From Paenactinomyces guangxiensis (GTDB lineage Bacteria; Bacillota; Bacilli; Thermoactinomycetales; Thermoactinomycetaceae), in assembly GCF_016055185.1 (NCBI RefSeq), contig NZ_JAECVR010000003.1, positions 124,001 to 188,000 of the forward strand: 64,000 bases of DNA. Direction: 5' to 3'. Shown here piece by piece: positions 1 through 7,427 of this stretch (position 1 is the stretch's first letter; the number at the start of each line of letters is the position of its first letter). The notes beneath the pieces are model-generated. The model did not search any database. It was not told the origin of the DNA and worked only from the letters and a program-made list of their open reading frames with translations. The position numbers and the translations under genes were made by a program.

Positions 1-417
1 TAACAGCCTTGTATCTCCTTCATGATCGGACAGGATCAGATTAAGCGTCTCAACCATCCGTTTTCTTCCGTATTCTTCACCTTCACCGACATGCTTGCCG
101 CAGTGAACCACCGCCCCCACTGCCCCAAAAGCTTCGGCAATGCGTAAATCCTCTTTAATGGAGCGAATCGTCACTTCATGCAAATCTTCTTTCGGTGTTG
201 ACAGATTGGTGATGTAAGGGGTGTGGGTTACCAATGTAATACCATGTTCTTCACAAAAGGCTCTTCCCCTGTCCGCATCTGCAAAATCTATTTTTTTCGG
301 CCTCAGACTGCGAGGGCTTTTCGTGAAAACTTGAAATGATTCCGCCCCAAGCTCACGGGCCCGGACCGCTGCCTTGTAAAAGCCTTTGCCTACACTGATA
401 TGGCATCCGAATTGCAA
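1..417 (-). CDS. nfo: Endonuclease IV-type AP endonuclease, N-terminal part (runs off window)
   Basis: Partial gene of 139 codons, open to base 1. The start is a TTG at 415-417 preceded by AGGAGGG at about 424-430; no ATG fits. The protein begins QFGCHISVGKGF, as in endonuclease IV (TIM barrel, xylose-isomerase-like), and carries HTPYITNLS and VVHCGKHVGEG, which match the strands carrying the zinc-binding histidines. The family cuts DNA 5' to abasic sites in base excision repair. The C-terminal half with the remaining metal ligands lies outside the window, so integrity cannot be judged. Confidence 0.85.
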   Translation of the reverse strand, partial: MQFGCHISVGKGFYKAAVRARELGAESFQVFTKSPRSLRPKKIDFADADRGRAFCEEHGITLVTHTPYITNLSTPKEDLHEVTIRSIKEDLRIAEAFGAVGAVVHCGKHVGEGEEYGRKRMVETLNLILSDHEGDTRLL

Positions 418-439
418 ATTTTTTCCCTCCTGTTAACAG

Positions 440-463
440 AAAAAAGCGCCTTTCCCGGGCGCC
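440..463 (-). terminator. Rho-independent terminator after the glycerophosphodiesterase gene
   Basis: On the minus strand a GCGCC/GGCGC stem with a 7-base loop is followed at once by six T. It lies between the end of the GDPD gene and the ribosome binding site of the endonuclease IV gene, so the two genes are probably separate transcripts. Confidence 0.6.
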
Positions 464-512
464 AAAAGTGACCTTGTTTCATCATACCACTTCTATTTCA
501 TCTGCTGCAACT

Positions 513-1241
513 TCACTCTCCGGAGCGAATGAGTTTCATCAAGCGATCCGGTACATTGGTGATAATCGCATCCACATTCGCAGCGATCAGCCTGCTCATT
601 TCGCCAGGGTCATCAACGGTATAGGGCCGGACCTGAATGCCGTGGGTATGGCATCCGGCAATCACTTCGTCCGCCGCCGCCAGATAAAAGGGGTGAATGG
701 CGGACACGCCAAGATGTTTTGCATAGACCCAGGGTTCATATAAGCCGGCCGCATAAAGGGCCCCCAGTTGCCAATCAGGGCGGTACAGTTTGAAGTAACG
801 CAAACTATAGTGATTAAATGAGGAGATGATGACCCGCTTCTGCAGGGCAAACCGTTCAACCTCTTTAGCCACCTTCTCTTCGATTCCCGGATAGCGGAAC
901 ACATTATTTTTAAGCTCAATATTGAGCCGCAGCCCGGTATCTTTGATCAGCTCCAGTGTTTCCGCAAGGGTTGGAATCCTTTCCCCCGCATATGCTTCCG
1001 CAAACCAATTTCCACTATCCAGCTCCTTGATCTGCGGCAGGGTAAAATCCTTCACCCAACCTGTGCCATCCGTTGTACGGTCAACCTTTTCATCATGGAT
1101 GACCACAATCTCCCCGTCCCGGGTCATATGAACATCCAATTCAATTCCATCCGCCCCGGCATCGATTGCCATCCGGAATGCTGCCAGTGTATTTTCCGGT
1201 GCGATGGCAGAAAAGCCCCGGTGGGCAAACACTTTTGTCAT
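513..1241 (-). CDS. Glycerophosphodiester phosphodiesterase
   Basis: Protein of 242 residues with the GDPD signature: AHRGFSAIAPENT at the N-terminus, then ELDVHMTRDGEIVVIHDE, giving the catalytic His pair and the metal-binding Glu/Asp. It hydrolyses glycerophosphodiesters to sn-glycerol-3-phosphate and an alcohol in phospholipid turnover. There is no signal peptide, so it is a cytoplasmic UgpQ/YhdW-type enzyme. I chose ATG at 1241, spaced 7 bases from AGGTG; an in-frame GTG at 1250 lies inside that ribosome binding site. A terminator follows. Confidence 0.92.
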   Translation of the reverse strand: MTKVFAHRGFSAIAPENTLAAFRMAIDAGADGIELDVHMTRDGEIVVIHDEKVDRTTDGTGWVKDFTLPQIKELDSGNWFAEAYAGERIPTLAETLELIKDTGLRLNIELKNNVFRYPGIEEKVAKEVERFALQKRVIISSFNHYSLRYFKLYRPDWQLGALYAAGLYEPWVYAKHLGVSAIHPFYLAAADEVIAGCHTHGIQVRPYTVDDPGEMSRLIAANVDAIITNVPDRLMKLIRSGE

Positions 1242-1254
1242 TTTTTTCACCTGT

Positions 1255-1566
1255 TTAGATAAAAATATGGTTGAGGAAAATTTGATTCTTGTTTTTCAGG
1301 GTAAAAGTATCCTGGTTGGGCTGGTATTCAATCCATACTTCCGGATAAAAGTAAGTTTGACTGTGGGTGTCCATCACTACGGTCAGCCCCTCTCCCACGG
1401 GGAAGCGGCGATCCGTCGGCAGTGCCTGATCCCAGTTCATCTCAAACAAAATATCAGCACCGCAGCCGCACCCTTCGTCCATCGCCACCAGTCTCAAGAC
1501 AGCCTCCGGGTCTGGCTTTCTGCTGCTCAATGCTTTTCTTGCTTCAGGGGTTACATGTACATCCAA
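1255..1566 (-). CDS. HesB/IscA-like iron-sulfur cluster biosynthesis family protein (YqkB type)
   Basis: About 103 residues. The start MDVHVTPEARKAL and the DEGCGCG motif followed by a beta-rich C-terminus resemble the HesB-like proteins of Bacillus such as YqkB. Classical A-type carriers bind Fe-S with three cysteines; here only the CGC pair is obvious, so a carrier role is uncertain. GGAGGT at about 1574-1579 points to the TTG at 1566; a GTG at 1581 is also in frame. It lies 13 bases upstream of the GDPD gene and just downstream of pepA on the same strand, so co-transcription is likely. Confidence 0.7.
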   Translation of the reverse strand: MDVHVTPEARKALSSRKPDPEAVLRLVAMDEGCGCGADILFEMNWDQALPTDRRFPVGEGLTVVMDTHSQTYFYPEVWIEYQPNQDTFTLKNKNQIFLNHIFI

Positions 1567-1598
1567 AAGCAAAACCTCCACAACTGGCCCGATCCGTT

Positions 1599-3092
1599 TT
1601 ATCCAAAGCGCATGGCTAATTGTATCAGAGTTCTTACACTTGAACCCGTTGCCCCTTTCGGGTGGATGCCATTATTTTTGCCGGAGCTTGCTGTCCCGGC
1701 GATATCCAGGTGAACCAACGGTGTATCTTCGGCGAACTGTTTGAGGAACATACCGCCCTGGATGGCGCCTGCCGGTGAGCCGGCATCATTCTTCAGATCG
1801 GCAATCTCACTTTTTACATATGCCTCATATTCATCATACATCGGCAGCTCCCAGACTCGTTCACCGGCAATCCGGGCCGCTGTCTTCACTTCATGTCCCC
1901 ATTCGTCATCATTGGTCATCAAACCGGCCGTTTCATAACCGAGAGCCACCACAACGGCACCGGTGAGAGTGGCAACATCGACCAATTTAGTGGCCCCAAG
2001 GCGCTTCGCATAGGAAATCGCGTCAGCCAGCACAATGCGTCCCTCCGCATCCGTATGATGCACTTCAACCGTTTTGCCACTGTAGGTCTGAAGTACATCT
2101 CCCGGACGGTAAGCGTCACTGCCCGTCAAGTTTTCACAGGCCGGAATGATTGCGATCACGTTGCAATGGGGCTTTAGCTTTCCAATTGCATCCATCGCGC
2201 CAAGGACGGCTGCCGCCCCTGCCATGTCACCTTTCATGGTATCCATTTTGGCCCCCGGTTTGATCTGTAAACCCCCGCTGTCAAAAGTAACTCCTTTTCC
2301 CACTAAACCGAGAACTTCCTTGCTGTCGGGTGCTCCGTAATAGGATAGTATGATCATCCGCGGCGGATTGGCACTGCCTCGGGAGACGGCTAAGAGGCCA
2401 TTCATGCCATGCTCCGCCAGCCGGTCTTTGGTGAAAATATCAATGGATAATCCACGCTTTTCAGCAATTTGTTTAGCCTGTTCAGCCAGCTTGTCCGGAG
2501 TGAGATAATTGCCGGGTTCATGAGCCAAAAATCTGGCCAGATTAGTGGCACGGGCAAACACTTGCCCCCGTTCGATCCCTGCCTCAAAGACAGATTGAGG
2601 CAACTCATCGAGAGAAAGCCAGACCACCTCCATTTCTTTTTTCTTTATATCTGATTTATATGAGTGGTGTTGATAGCTTCCCAGTTCAACCCCCTCAACA
2701 ATTGCCTGGATCACATCAACCGAATTATATCTTTCTATCATATAAAAAGGACAATCGATCCCTAATTGTTTTATACCCACTGCCTGTGCTTTTCTAGCCG
2801 CTTCTGCTACAGCATTTTTCAGCCGGCGCAGATCTGTTTTATCTTCCTTGCCCAGGCCGGTGACAAGTACCCGTTTGGAGGGGATTTTGCCCCAGTTGTG
2901 CAGGATGGTCACTTCCCCGAGGGAACCTCTGATCTCTCCTTCTGAAATCAAACTGGAAATCCGGTATTCGAGAGCTTGATTCACTTCATGAGCACATCCT
3001 TGAGTAGACTCACGATCCTCTGTGTGAAATACAATGATCGCGTCAGCAGCCAGTGATGCCAACGGTTCTCTGGTCAGTTTCCACTCCATCAT
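1599..3092 (-). CDS. pepA: Leucyl aminopeptidase, cytosolic (M17)
   Basis: Protein of 497 residues, full length for PepA. The C-terminal catalytic domain shows LVGKGVTFDSGG with the active-site Lys and metal Asp, and HTDAEGRIVLADA, the diagnostic M17 signature (usually NTDAEGRL). The N-terminal macro-like domain is present. The enzyme is a hexameric dizinc/manganese aminopeptidase that removes N-terminal residues in peptide turnover. The start is the first of two consecutive ATG codons behind GGGAGG. It is followed on the same strand by the HesB-like gene 33 bases downstream. Confidence 0.96.
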   Translation of the reverse strand: MMEWKLTREPLASLAADAIIVFHTEDRESTQGCAHEVNQALEYRISSLISEGEIRGSLGEVTILHNWGKIPSKRVLVTGLGKEDKTDLRRLKNAVAEAARKAQAVGIKQLGIDCPFYMIERYNSVDVIQAIVEGVELGSYQHHSYKSDIKKKEMEVVWLSLDELPQSVFEAGIERGQVFARATNLARFLAHEPGNYLTPDKLAEQAKQIAEKRGLSIDIFTKDRLAEHGMNGLLAVSRGSANPPRMIILSYYGAPDSKEVLGLVGKGVTFDSGGLQIKPGAKMDTMKGDMAGAAAVLGAMDAIGKLKPHCNVIAIIPACENLTGSDAYRPGDVLQTYSGKTVEVHHTDAEGRIVLADAISYAKRLGATKLVDVATLTGAVVVALGYETAGLMTNDDEWGHEVKTAARIAGERVWELPMYDEYEAYVKSEIADLKNDAGSPAGAIQGGMFLKQFAEDTPLVHLDIAGTASSGKNNGIHPKGATGSSVRTLIQLAMRFG

Positions 3093-3188
3093 TCCGCCTC
3101 CCGAGTTTTATTTATGTAAAAGTGTGAATCCCAGGGTTTATATAGCCAATCATGCCAGTATGCCTGATTCGTTTTAAAAAAATAATAT

Positions 3189-3217
3189 AACCTGTATCTT
3201 TTTATCAGACACAGGTT
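3189..3217 (-). terminator. Terminator downstream of the 63-residue ORF
   Basis: Inverted repeat AACCTGT (3189-3195) / ACAGGTT (3211-3217), followed on the minus strand by a T-rich tract. Confidence 0.6.
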
Positions 3218-3272
3218 ACACTTTCGACAAATCTTACATCTTTTCCTTTGTTCCTTAAATATACGGAATTGT

Positions 3273-3464
3273 TTAGAGGGCTTCCAACATTAACATTTCT
3301 CTGCGCAATTCCTCCAGACGCGCTTTACATTGATCTATCTTGTGAGTGCTATTTTCCATCATGGCCTCATGAAGCAGGGCCAGTTCGTAGTCCAGTTCCA
3401 ATCTGAGCACGGGTATGCGCTCTTCAGGATCGCGGCATTTGTAGGCTTTAATAACATCTTCCAT
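3273..3464 (-). CDS. Small helical protein of unknown function
   Basis: 63 residues, rich in Glu, Leu and Arg, probably an alpha-helical hairpin: MEDVIKAYKCRDP, then two amphipathic helices ending in MLMLEAL. I do not recognise the family. There is no membrane segment or metal motif. The ribosome binding site (AAAGGGG) is somewhat distant. A terminator follows, which supports a real transcript. It stands alone between pepA and the DUF1054 gene. Confidence 0.5.
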   Translation of the reverse strand: MEDVIKAYKCRDPEERIPVLRLELDYELALLHEAMMENSTHKIDQCKARLEELRREMLMLEAL

Positions 3465-3775
3465 GGTTTACCACTGCACCCCTTTTCTCAGTCAAATCGG
3501 GTAGTCGGGTATGTTGTGCCATCATTTGGCAACTGTAAGCTTGGCTACAGCATGCCCCCTTCTGGAGCGAATTAAACCTGTTCACAGGGTAAGTATTGAA
3601 CGAACCTTAACCATGTTTGAAAATAGTTTACGCACAAGCATCGTTAAGGGTAACGGTACTTGCTATATAAGTTTTAATTTTCCGAAACATAAGTTAATAG
3701 AAATTTTGGTTCCCACTTTCCCGTGTGGTAAGATATGAGCAAGCTTACCCTGAATGATTGGACGGTGGTTATGGT
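3465..3775. other. Intergenic region without recognised gene
   Basis: About 310 bases between a minus-strand small ORF and the plus-strand DUF1054 gene. It must hold both promoters, but I see no clear -35/-10 pair and no conserved coding frame. Confidence 0.4.
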
Positions 3776-4402
3776 ATGTCTTCTCTTAAGTTTACAGAGG
3801 AAGATTTTACAGTATTTAATATTGATGGTCTGGAGCCCCGAATGGATATGATCAAAAGACGGCTTCGGCCCAAATTTGAAATCGTTGGCGAACAAATCGC
3901 CCCCTTTTTAACCATGCAGGTACAGGAACCGGTAACAGTACATATCGCCAAGCATGCCCGTCGTACCGTCAATCCCCCGGAAGAAACGTGGATTGCCTGG
4001 TCAACCAGCAAACGCAGCTATAAATCGCTGCCCCATTTTCAATTTGGCATTCGGGATCTCCACCTGTTCGTCTGGTTTGCTCTCATTTATGAATGTGAAC
4101 ATAAAGCACAATTTGCGCGAAATTTACGCGCCCAACTTGATGAAATATGGCCCTTGATCCCCGACACCTACTATATATCCCAGGACCACACAAAACCGGA
4201 TGTCACGATGAAAAAAGAGATGGAACCGGATCATGTGGCCAAAATGCTGGACCGTTTGGAAAAGGTTAAAAAAGCGGAGTTCCTGTGTGGAATTCTCATT
4301 CCGAGAGAGGAAGCTGTCGCGCTCAGCGGGGAAGATGTGATCAAACGGATTGAAGAAACCTTTCAACAATTAGACCCTCTATACAAACTGGCAACCAGTT
4401 AA
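3776..4402 (+). CDS. yktB: DUF1054 family protein (UPF0637, YktB-like)
   Basis: 208 residues. It starts MSSLKFTEEDFTVF and continues GLEPRMDMIKRRLRPK, the typical opening of the Bacillus YktB family; function is unknown. Soluble, no signal peptide. I chose ATG 3776 rather than 3758 because family members start at this point and GGACGGTGG sits just ahead. In Bacillus subtilis yktB lies close to speA; here a transporter/ada pair and an intron-bracketed ger operon separate them from 4.8 to 11.7 kb. Confidence 0.85.
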   Translation: MSSLKFTEEDFTVFNIDGLEPRMDMIKRRLRPKFEIVGEQIAPFLTMQVQEPVTVHIAKHARRTVNPPEETWIAWSTSKRSYKSLPHFQFGIRDLHLFVWFALIYECEHKAQFARNLRAQLDEIWPLIPDTYYISQDHTKPDVTMKKEMEPDHVAKMLDRLEKVKKAEFLCGILIPREEAVALSGEDVIKRIEETFQQLDPLYKLATS

Positions 4403-4488
4403 ACAGTCTCCTTCTCCAAAAAGCTTGTGCATAATTGGGCTAGAAGGAACATCCATCGATTTTGGCATCATCTAACCATTGATTGAAA

Positions 4489-4526
4489 AATGACTTGAGA
4501 CACTCTTTAGAGAGACTCAAGTCATT
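4489..4526 (+). terminator. Hairpin terminator after the DUF1054 gene
   Basis: Perfect 11-base inverted repeat AATGACTTGAG (4489-4499) / CTCAAGTCATT (4516-4526). The following tract is only moderately T-rich. The remaining bases to 4822 contain no recognised gene. Confidence 0.6.
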
Positions 4527-4822
4527 TCGTATTTATACAGAAAATTCAGTTATTTTCTCTTATACTTTTCTTCAGTTACGGCAACGATTACTTCATTTTC
4601 CCACTTGGCCTCTTACCAATTATTTCATCATATCATTGCAAATTACATCGCAAAAAAAACAGACGATCTTTTTATTTGATTGTGATATTTAAAAGGTTAA
4701 AGCTGTCCGCAGTATCAATGTAATCCCTCTTTTTCCTCTGTGGTTAAGTTCTTGGGAAGATTTGGTCAGGTAGTCTGGTAGCGAAAAAGCCGTCGGATTT
4801 AGATACATGGGAGGTTAAACAA

Positions 4823-6118
4823 ATGAATCGTTCCATTCATTTACCTGAAGCTATCGCTTTATATATTACGGCTATTCTTGGTTCAGGGATCTTGTTTTTA
4901 TCAGCTAGTACGGCAACTGTAGCGGGCCCCGCCTCCATTTTCTCTTGGATGATTATGATCCTGTTTAGTTTCCCTTTGGCATATACATTTGCCGCTTTAT
5001 CCCGATCGTACCCCGATGCCGGAGGAGCAGCTACTTTTACTCGCATGGCTTTCGGGCAACATGTCGGAAATCTCGTGGGCTGGTTTTATTTTTTGACGGC
5101 TGCGGTCGGACAGATGATAGTTTCTTTGACAGGCGCTAATTATATCGGAACGACCTTTGACTTATCAGCTGTTGAAATTGCTTTGATTGCCTGCTTCATT
5201 TTGTTTATCGGAGGTCTATCCAATCATTTTGGAATACGGATAAGCGGAAAAATGTCTTTGGTGCTCAGTATACTTTTGCTCATCTTATTGTGTATTGCAA
5301 TAGTGGTCACATTGCCATACGTCCGCTGGGATCATTTCCAACCTTTTGCTCCTAAAGGATGGTATCCGGTAGGAACGGCTGTTATTATGGTTTTTTGGTC
5401 CTTTTTCGGATGGGAAGCAATCTGTAGTCTGGCTGACCGATTCAAACATCCAGAGAAGGATTTAGTACGAAGTGCTTTAATCAGTGCTATGGTTATCGGT
5501 ATAGTGTTTCTTCTTCTCAGTTTTATTACCATTGGAAGTGGAACATATGGAAATCTGGAAAGCGATTCATCCCCAATCGGAGTCATGATCAATCGTGCTT
5601 TGGGTTTTGGGGCACAACTGATTACCGCTATTCTGGCTTTGATTGTATGTACGGGTACGGTCAATGCTTTTGTCGCCAGTCTGGCTCAACTCGGCTATGC
5701 ATTAAGTCGAGATCAGGCTTTTCCTTCTTGGTTTTATTATTTAAATCCCCGAACAGAGACACCAACTCGTGTCGTTTGGCTGGTCGTCATATTTGCCGGG
5801 TTTGGGGTTATCCTGAGCACGTTCTTAAAGGTTCGCTTTACCCAATTGCTGTTTATCCCGAATTCCCTGGGTATATGTGTTTATATCCTCTCCATGGCTG
5901 CTGCCCTTAAATTGTACAACAGAAGCACCAAACCATGGATTAGCAGTCTAATCTCCCTGATTGTACTTGGTCTCTCCGGTCCCTTTCTGGGTTTACACAT
6001 TTTGGTTCCCGCAGTAGTGAGTGGGGTGTATTTTCTATACAATAAAGCGGCAAAAAAATATTGGATCAAAATAATACATAACACGGAAAAGGAGGAAGGC
6101 AATGAAGATTCAACGTGA
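4823..6118 (+). CDS. APC-superfamily amino acid transporter (YjeH-like)
   Basis: 431 residues with about 12 hydrophobic segments. The start IALYITAILGSGILFLSAS is the TM1 region of amino acid permeases with the GSGI helix break, and it resembles YjeH-type exporters of neutral amino acids more than importers. Direction of transport is inference. GGGAGG precedes the ATG. Its last 17 bases overlap the adaA-like gene, so the two are translationally coupled, which is an unusual partner for an alkylation-damage sensor. Confidence 0.85.
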   Translation: MNRSIHLPEAIALYITAILGSGILFLSASTATVAGPASIFSWMIMILFSFPLAYTFAALSRSYPDAGGAATFTRMAFGQHVGNLVGWFYFLTAAVGQMIVSLTGANYIGTTFDLSAVEIALIACFILFIGGLSNHFGIRISGKMSLVLSILLLILLCIAIVVTLPYVRWDHFQPFAPKGWYPVGTAVIMVFWSFFGWEAICSLADRFKHPEKDLVRSALISAMVIGIVFLLLSFITIGSGTYGNLESDSSPIGVMINRALGFGAQLITAILALIVCTGTVNAFVASLAQLGYALSRDQAFPSWFYYLNPRTETPTRVVWLVVIFAGFGVILSTFLKVRFTQLLFIPNSLGICVYILSMAAALKLYNRSTKPWISSLISLIVLGLSGPFLGLHILVPAVVSGVYFLYNKAAKKYWIKIIHNTEKEEGNEDST

Positions 6119-6659
6119 AAAGTTGTGGGAAGCAGTTGTTCAGTGTAATGGAAAGTATGACGGATCTTTTTACTATGCAGTAAAGACAACTGGAATTTTC
6201 TGCCATCCCTCATGTAAATCCAAAACACCCAAACAAGAGAATGTAGAGTTCTTTTTTCATATAGAGGAGGCATTTCTAAAAGGATACAGGCCTTGTAAAC
6301 GGTGCCGTCCTGATCTGTACCCGTCCAGTTATGAACCCCATCAAGAAGTAATTAAAGAAGTGAAAAACATTCTGGAAAATGAATACGATAAACCTTGGAC
6401 TCTCCAAAAATTGTCCAAACGTATTGGAATTAGTTCGTACCATCTACATCGGTTGTTTAAGAAAAAAACAGGAATAAGTCCAAAACAGTATTTAAACCAA
6501 ATTCGTATTGAACAAGCTAAGCTTTTATTGTTACAAGGAGAGAAAAATAATACGGAGATCTGTTTTTTGGTCGGCTTCAATGATACCTCCCATTTTTATA
6601 ATGTTTTTCGCAAAGTAACAGGCTTTTCCCCATTCGCTTTTAAACACCGCCATTCATAA
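6102..6659 (+). CDS. adaA: AdaA-like methylphosphotriester-DNA methyltransferase / AraC-type activator
   Basis: 185 residues. The N-terminal Ada zinc domain has Cys34, Cys38 (FCHPSC) and Cys65, Cys68 (GYRPCKRC). Cys34 would accept the methyl group from DNA phosphotriesters and switch on the activator. The C-terminal half is an AraC/XylS helix-turn-helix pair (WTLQKLSKRIGIS; NTEICFLVGFNDTSHFYNVFRK). There is no O6-methylguanine methyltransferase domain, as in Bacillus AdaA, and no adaB neighbour. The start sits behind GGAGG inside the transporter's 3' end. Confidence 0.93.
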   Translation: MKIQREKLWEAVVQCNGKYDGSFYYAVKTTGIFCHPSCKSKTPKQENVEFFFHIEEAFLKGYRPCKRCRPDLYPSSYEPHQEVIKEVKNILENEYDKPWTLQKLSKRIGISSYHLHRLFKKKTGISPKQYLNQIRIEQAKLLLLQGEKNNTEICFLVGFNDTSHFYNVFRKVTGFSPFAFKHRHS

Positions 6660-6764
6660 AACAAAGCAAGACTGGCACCAAGCATCCTTTCCGTAGATGC
6701 ACTTGTCCAGCCTTGAATCACTTGAGGTGTATTCACTAAGTCAGCCATTACGGATGCTCCCTCT
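6660..6764 (-). pseudogene. Possible gene fragment at the intron 5' exon
   Basis: Read on the minus strand, the sequence next to the intron encodes a protein-like stretch, GASVMADLVNTPQVIQGW then TSASTERMLGASLALFYE, which runs on into the end of the ada gene. Joining the two intron flanks (6764 to 11737) keeps this frame open for about 13 more codons until a stop near 11772. I do not recognise the protein; it may be a residue of a gene interrupted by the intron, or chance. Confidence 0.3.
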
Positions 6765-7206
6765 GTGCGACGTGAAAGTCGCTTGAATAACTGCTTCACA
6801 TCGCGATGAAGCCTACTGTTCCACCAGTAGTATCCTAGGCAGATCGGCGGTAAGGTAACGAACCGTCGAGAGCCTGCCAACAATGAATCCCGTAGCTAAC
6901 GCTACCGTCGAAACCGCGAGGGGACGGCGGTTCTGCCAGCGTCAGGCGGATAGGGACTAGGATTAGACGGTATGGTTAACTTATGTGAACGCTTGGTAAA
7001 CGTTATGACATCCAACAAGCCAAAGACGCTGAGAGGCTTGAGCCAAAACGGCAACGTGGCAAGGTATGGAAGCTGGAGGGTCTTCCATCGTGGACGTCAA
7101 TGCCACCAGCGAATATAGCGAACCTAACCCGTCTTGTTATTCAAGCGGAACACGGTAGCCCGTAGCTCGGTCAAAAAGATCCCATCCAAGGGATAAGAGG
7201 TAAACA
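6765..7206 (+). mobile_element. Group II intron, 5' part (domain I to start of domain IV)
   Basis: Begins GTGCGAC, matching the GUGYG 5' consensus. The stretch is dense in structured RNA motifs typical of bacterial group II introns. A hairpin GGAAG/CTTCC (7068-7072, 7082-7086) presents a loop containing GGAGGG (7075-7080) that can pair with the last six exon bases CCCTCT (6759-6764), as EBS1-IBS1 should. Another small stem ATCCC/GGGAT near 7170-7184 resembles the base of domain IV. No reverse transcriptase ORF follows. Its 3' partner is at 11558-11736 on the same strand. Confidence 0.8.
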
Positions 7207-7253
7207 AAATCACGATGTTTCCTTATATTTCTCATTTTAACCCCATCTTTCTC

Positions 7254-7283
7254 GCATGAGATTTTTTCAAAATGCACATATTA
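7254..7283 (+). promoter_or_regulatory. Sigma-G-like forespore promoter of the ger operon
   Basis: GCATG at 7254-7258 and CATATTA at 7277-7283, separated by 18 bases. This fits the known sigma-G pattern (GHATR, 17-18 bases, CATNHTA). Germinant receptor operons are normally transcribed by sigma-G in the forespore. It lies just after the intron's 5' part, so the operon need not depend on read-through. Confidence 0.6.
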
Positions 7284-7299
7284 ACATCAGGTGATTCAT

Positions 7300-7413
7300 A
7301 TGTGGCAAGCGATCGTTTCCTACCTGCCTGATTGGGATGTTTTCGCAGGAGCCCTTTTCGCTTTTCTCATCCCGTATGGCATTGCAAGAATAGCTAACTG
7401 GCTTGGCACTTGA
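7300..7413 (+). CDS. 37-residue single-pass membrane peptide heading the ger operon
   Basis: ATG at 7300-7302 behind AGGTGA, stop TGA at 7411-7413, 14 bases before the gerA-family start. The peptide (MWQAIVSYLPDW, then a hydrophobic stretch FAGALFAFLIPYGIARIA) should span the membrane once. Small extra genes, the so-called D subunits, are known in several germinant receptor operons and are usually two-pass proteins of about 75 residues; this one is shorter, so homology is not shown. Position, ribosome binding site and promoter support it as a real gene. Confidence 0.6.
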   Translation: MWQAIVSYLPDWDVFAGALFAFLIPYGIARIANWLGT

Positions 7414-7427
7414 AAGGAAGAGTGTCG

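Noticed and set aside
1204..1713. 169-codon plus-strand frame
   Set aside because: Antisense to the HesB-like and pepA genes; no ribosome binding site and no family resemblance.
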